From positions 3,248,001-3,312,000 of the forward strand of contig NZ_CP029551.1 of NCBI RefSeq assembly GCF_003173735.1: a stretch of 64,000 bases of DNA. Direction: 5' to 3'. This document shows, piece after piece, positions 63,775 through 64,000 of this stretch. Source of the DNA: Methylobacterium radiodurans (GTDB lineage Bacteria > Pseudomonadota > Alphaproteobacteria > Rhizobiales > Beijerinckiaceae). The notes under the pieces were generated by a model, which saw only the letters and a program-made list of their open reading frames with translations, was not told where the DNA came from and made no database searches. Numbering within the stretch: the stretch's first letter is position 1; every line of letters starts with the position of its first letter. Made by a program: the position numbers and the translations under genes.

Positions 63775-64000
63775 ATGAGCTTCACCCTGATCCCGCAGGC
63801 CAAGGCCCGCCTGCACCGCTCCGAACTCGCCGTGCCGGGCTCCAACCCGACCTTCATGGAGAAGTCGGCGACCTCCGCGGCGGACGTGATCTTCCTCGAT
63901 CTCGAGGACGCGGTCGCCCCCGACGACAAGGAGCAGGCCCGCAAGAACATCATCCAGGCCCTGAACGAGATCGATTGGGGCAACAAGACCATGATGATCC
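63775..64000 (+). CDS. mclA: Malyl-CoA lyase (3'-truncated by window edge)
   Basis: 75 residues from ATG 63775, behind GGAGAG. CitE/HpcH-type aldolase start: FTLIPQAKARLHRSELAVPG, SNPTFMEKSATSAADVIFLD, then LEDAVAPDDKEQARKNII. It cleaves malyl-CoA to acetyl-CoA and glyoxylate, closing the serine cycle. The gene order after mtkAB and ppc supports mclA over a citrate lyase. Confidence 0.95.
   Translation, partial: MSFTLIPQAKARLHRSELAVPGSNPTFMEKSATSAADVIFLDLEDAVAPDDKEQARKNIIQALNEIDWGNKTMMI

Overview
The window is chromosomal DNA from a high-GC alphaproteobacterium that is almost certainly a Methylobacterium or Methylorubrum (Hyphomicrobiales). The diagnosis rests on the right-hand end. It carries the serine-cycle cluster for one-carbon assimilation in the order sga, hprA, mtdA, fchA, mtkA, mtkB, ppc, mclA, which is the arrangement known from methylotrophic Methylobacterium. 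A class I PHA synthase, a propionyl-CoA carboxylase alpha subunit, SciP (DUF1153) and a FlbD-type flagellar activator fit the same group. I see no tRNA, rRNA, CRISPR array, phage block or intact insertion sequence. Most of the window is ordinary core genome with dispersed intergenic palindromic repeats.

Layout. 1-4.3 kb: a partial ThDP-dependent decarboxylase (benzoylformate decarboxylase-like), a 53-aa hydrophilic stress-type gene, and a LysR regulator divergent from an SLC13-type permease. 4.4-8.3 kb: succinate dehydrogenase sdhCDAB, followed by a dispersed repeat and a strong terminator. 8.5-14.5 kb: an Inh/Omp19-like lipoprotein, a degenerate peptide deformylase, a quinone-dependent pyruvate dehydrogenase (poxB) and lutABC. 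14.4-24.7 kb: a mixed region with a transglutaminase, an SDR, a DUF1328 protein, pccA, small membrane proteins, a gamma-glutamylcyclotransferase, an HD hydrolase, an RTX tail remnant and an MHS transporter. 24.7-33.2 kb: flagellar genes on the minus strand (fliF-fliG-fliH-fliN-flbD, sciP, flgD, fliK). 33.4-36.2 kb: mnmA, pmtA and a TVP38/DedA-like membrane protein. 36.4-42.9 kb: an orphan histidine kinase, bioB, an unusual soluble chemoreceptor, an FAH-family hydrolase and a FadL-type porin. 43-50.3 kb: phaC, two lipoproteins, an AlaC-type aminotransferase, moaB, a small glycosyltransferase, a frameshifted radical SAM gene behind a LexA-type box, and rnhB. 50.8-53.7 kb: a protein with two winged-helix-like domains, then a glycosyltransferase coupled to an LpxH-type phosphatase. 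54.3-64 kb: the serine cycle.

How the genes work together. The serine-cycle enzymes convert glyoxylate, serine and C1-tetrahydrofolate units into malyl-CoA. mtdA and fchA supply methylene-THF. Sga and HprA pass serine carbon to glycerate, Ppc carboxylates PEP, MtkAB activates malate, and Mcl cleaves malyl-CoA. PhaC and PccA belong to the PHB and ethylmalonyl-CoA side of the same metabolism. The longer gaps inside the serine-cycle cluster hold strong hairpins or palindromic repeats, which may adjust expression between genes.

Best second-look items: a peptide deformylase homologue that has lost the conserved Gln plus two metal ligands; a radical SAM gene broken by an apparent 13-nt loss downstream of a GTTC-N7-GTTC SOS box; a soluble chemoreceptor with its signalling hairpin N-terminal to the sensor domain; a tandem winged-helix gene downstream of a perfect 16-bp palindrome; and two families of structured intergenic repeats. 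I did not find a clearly new multi-gene system.
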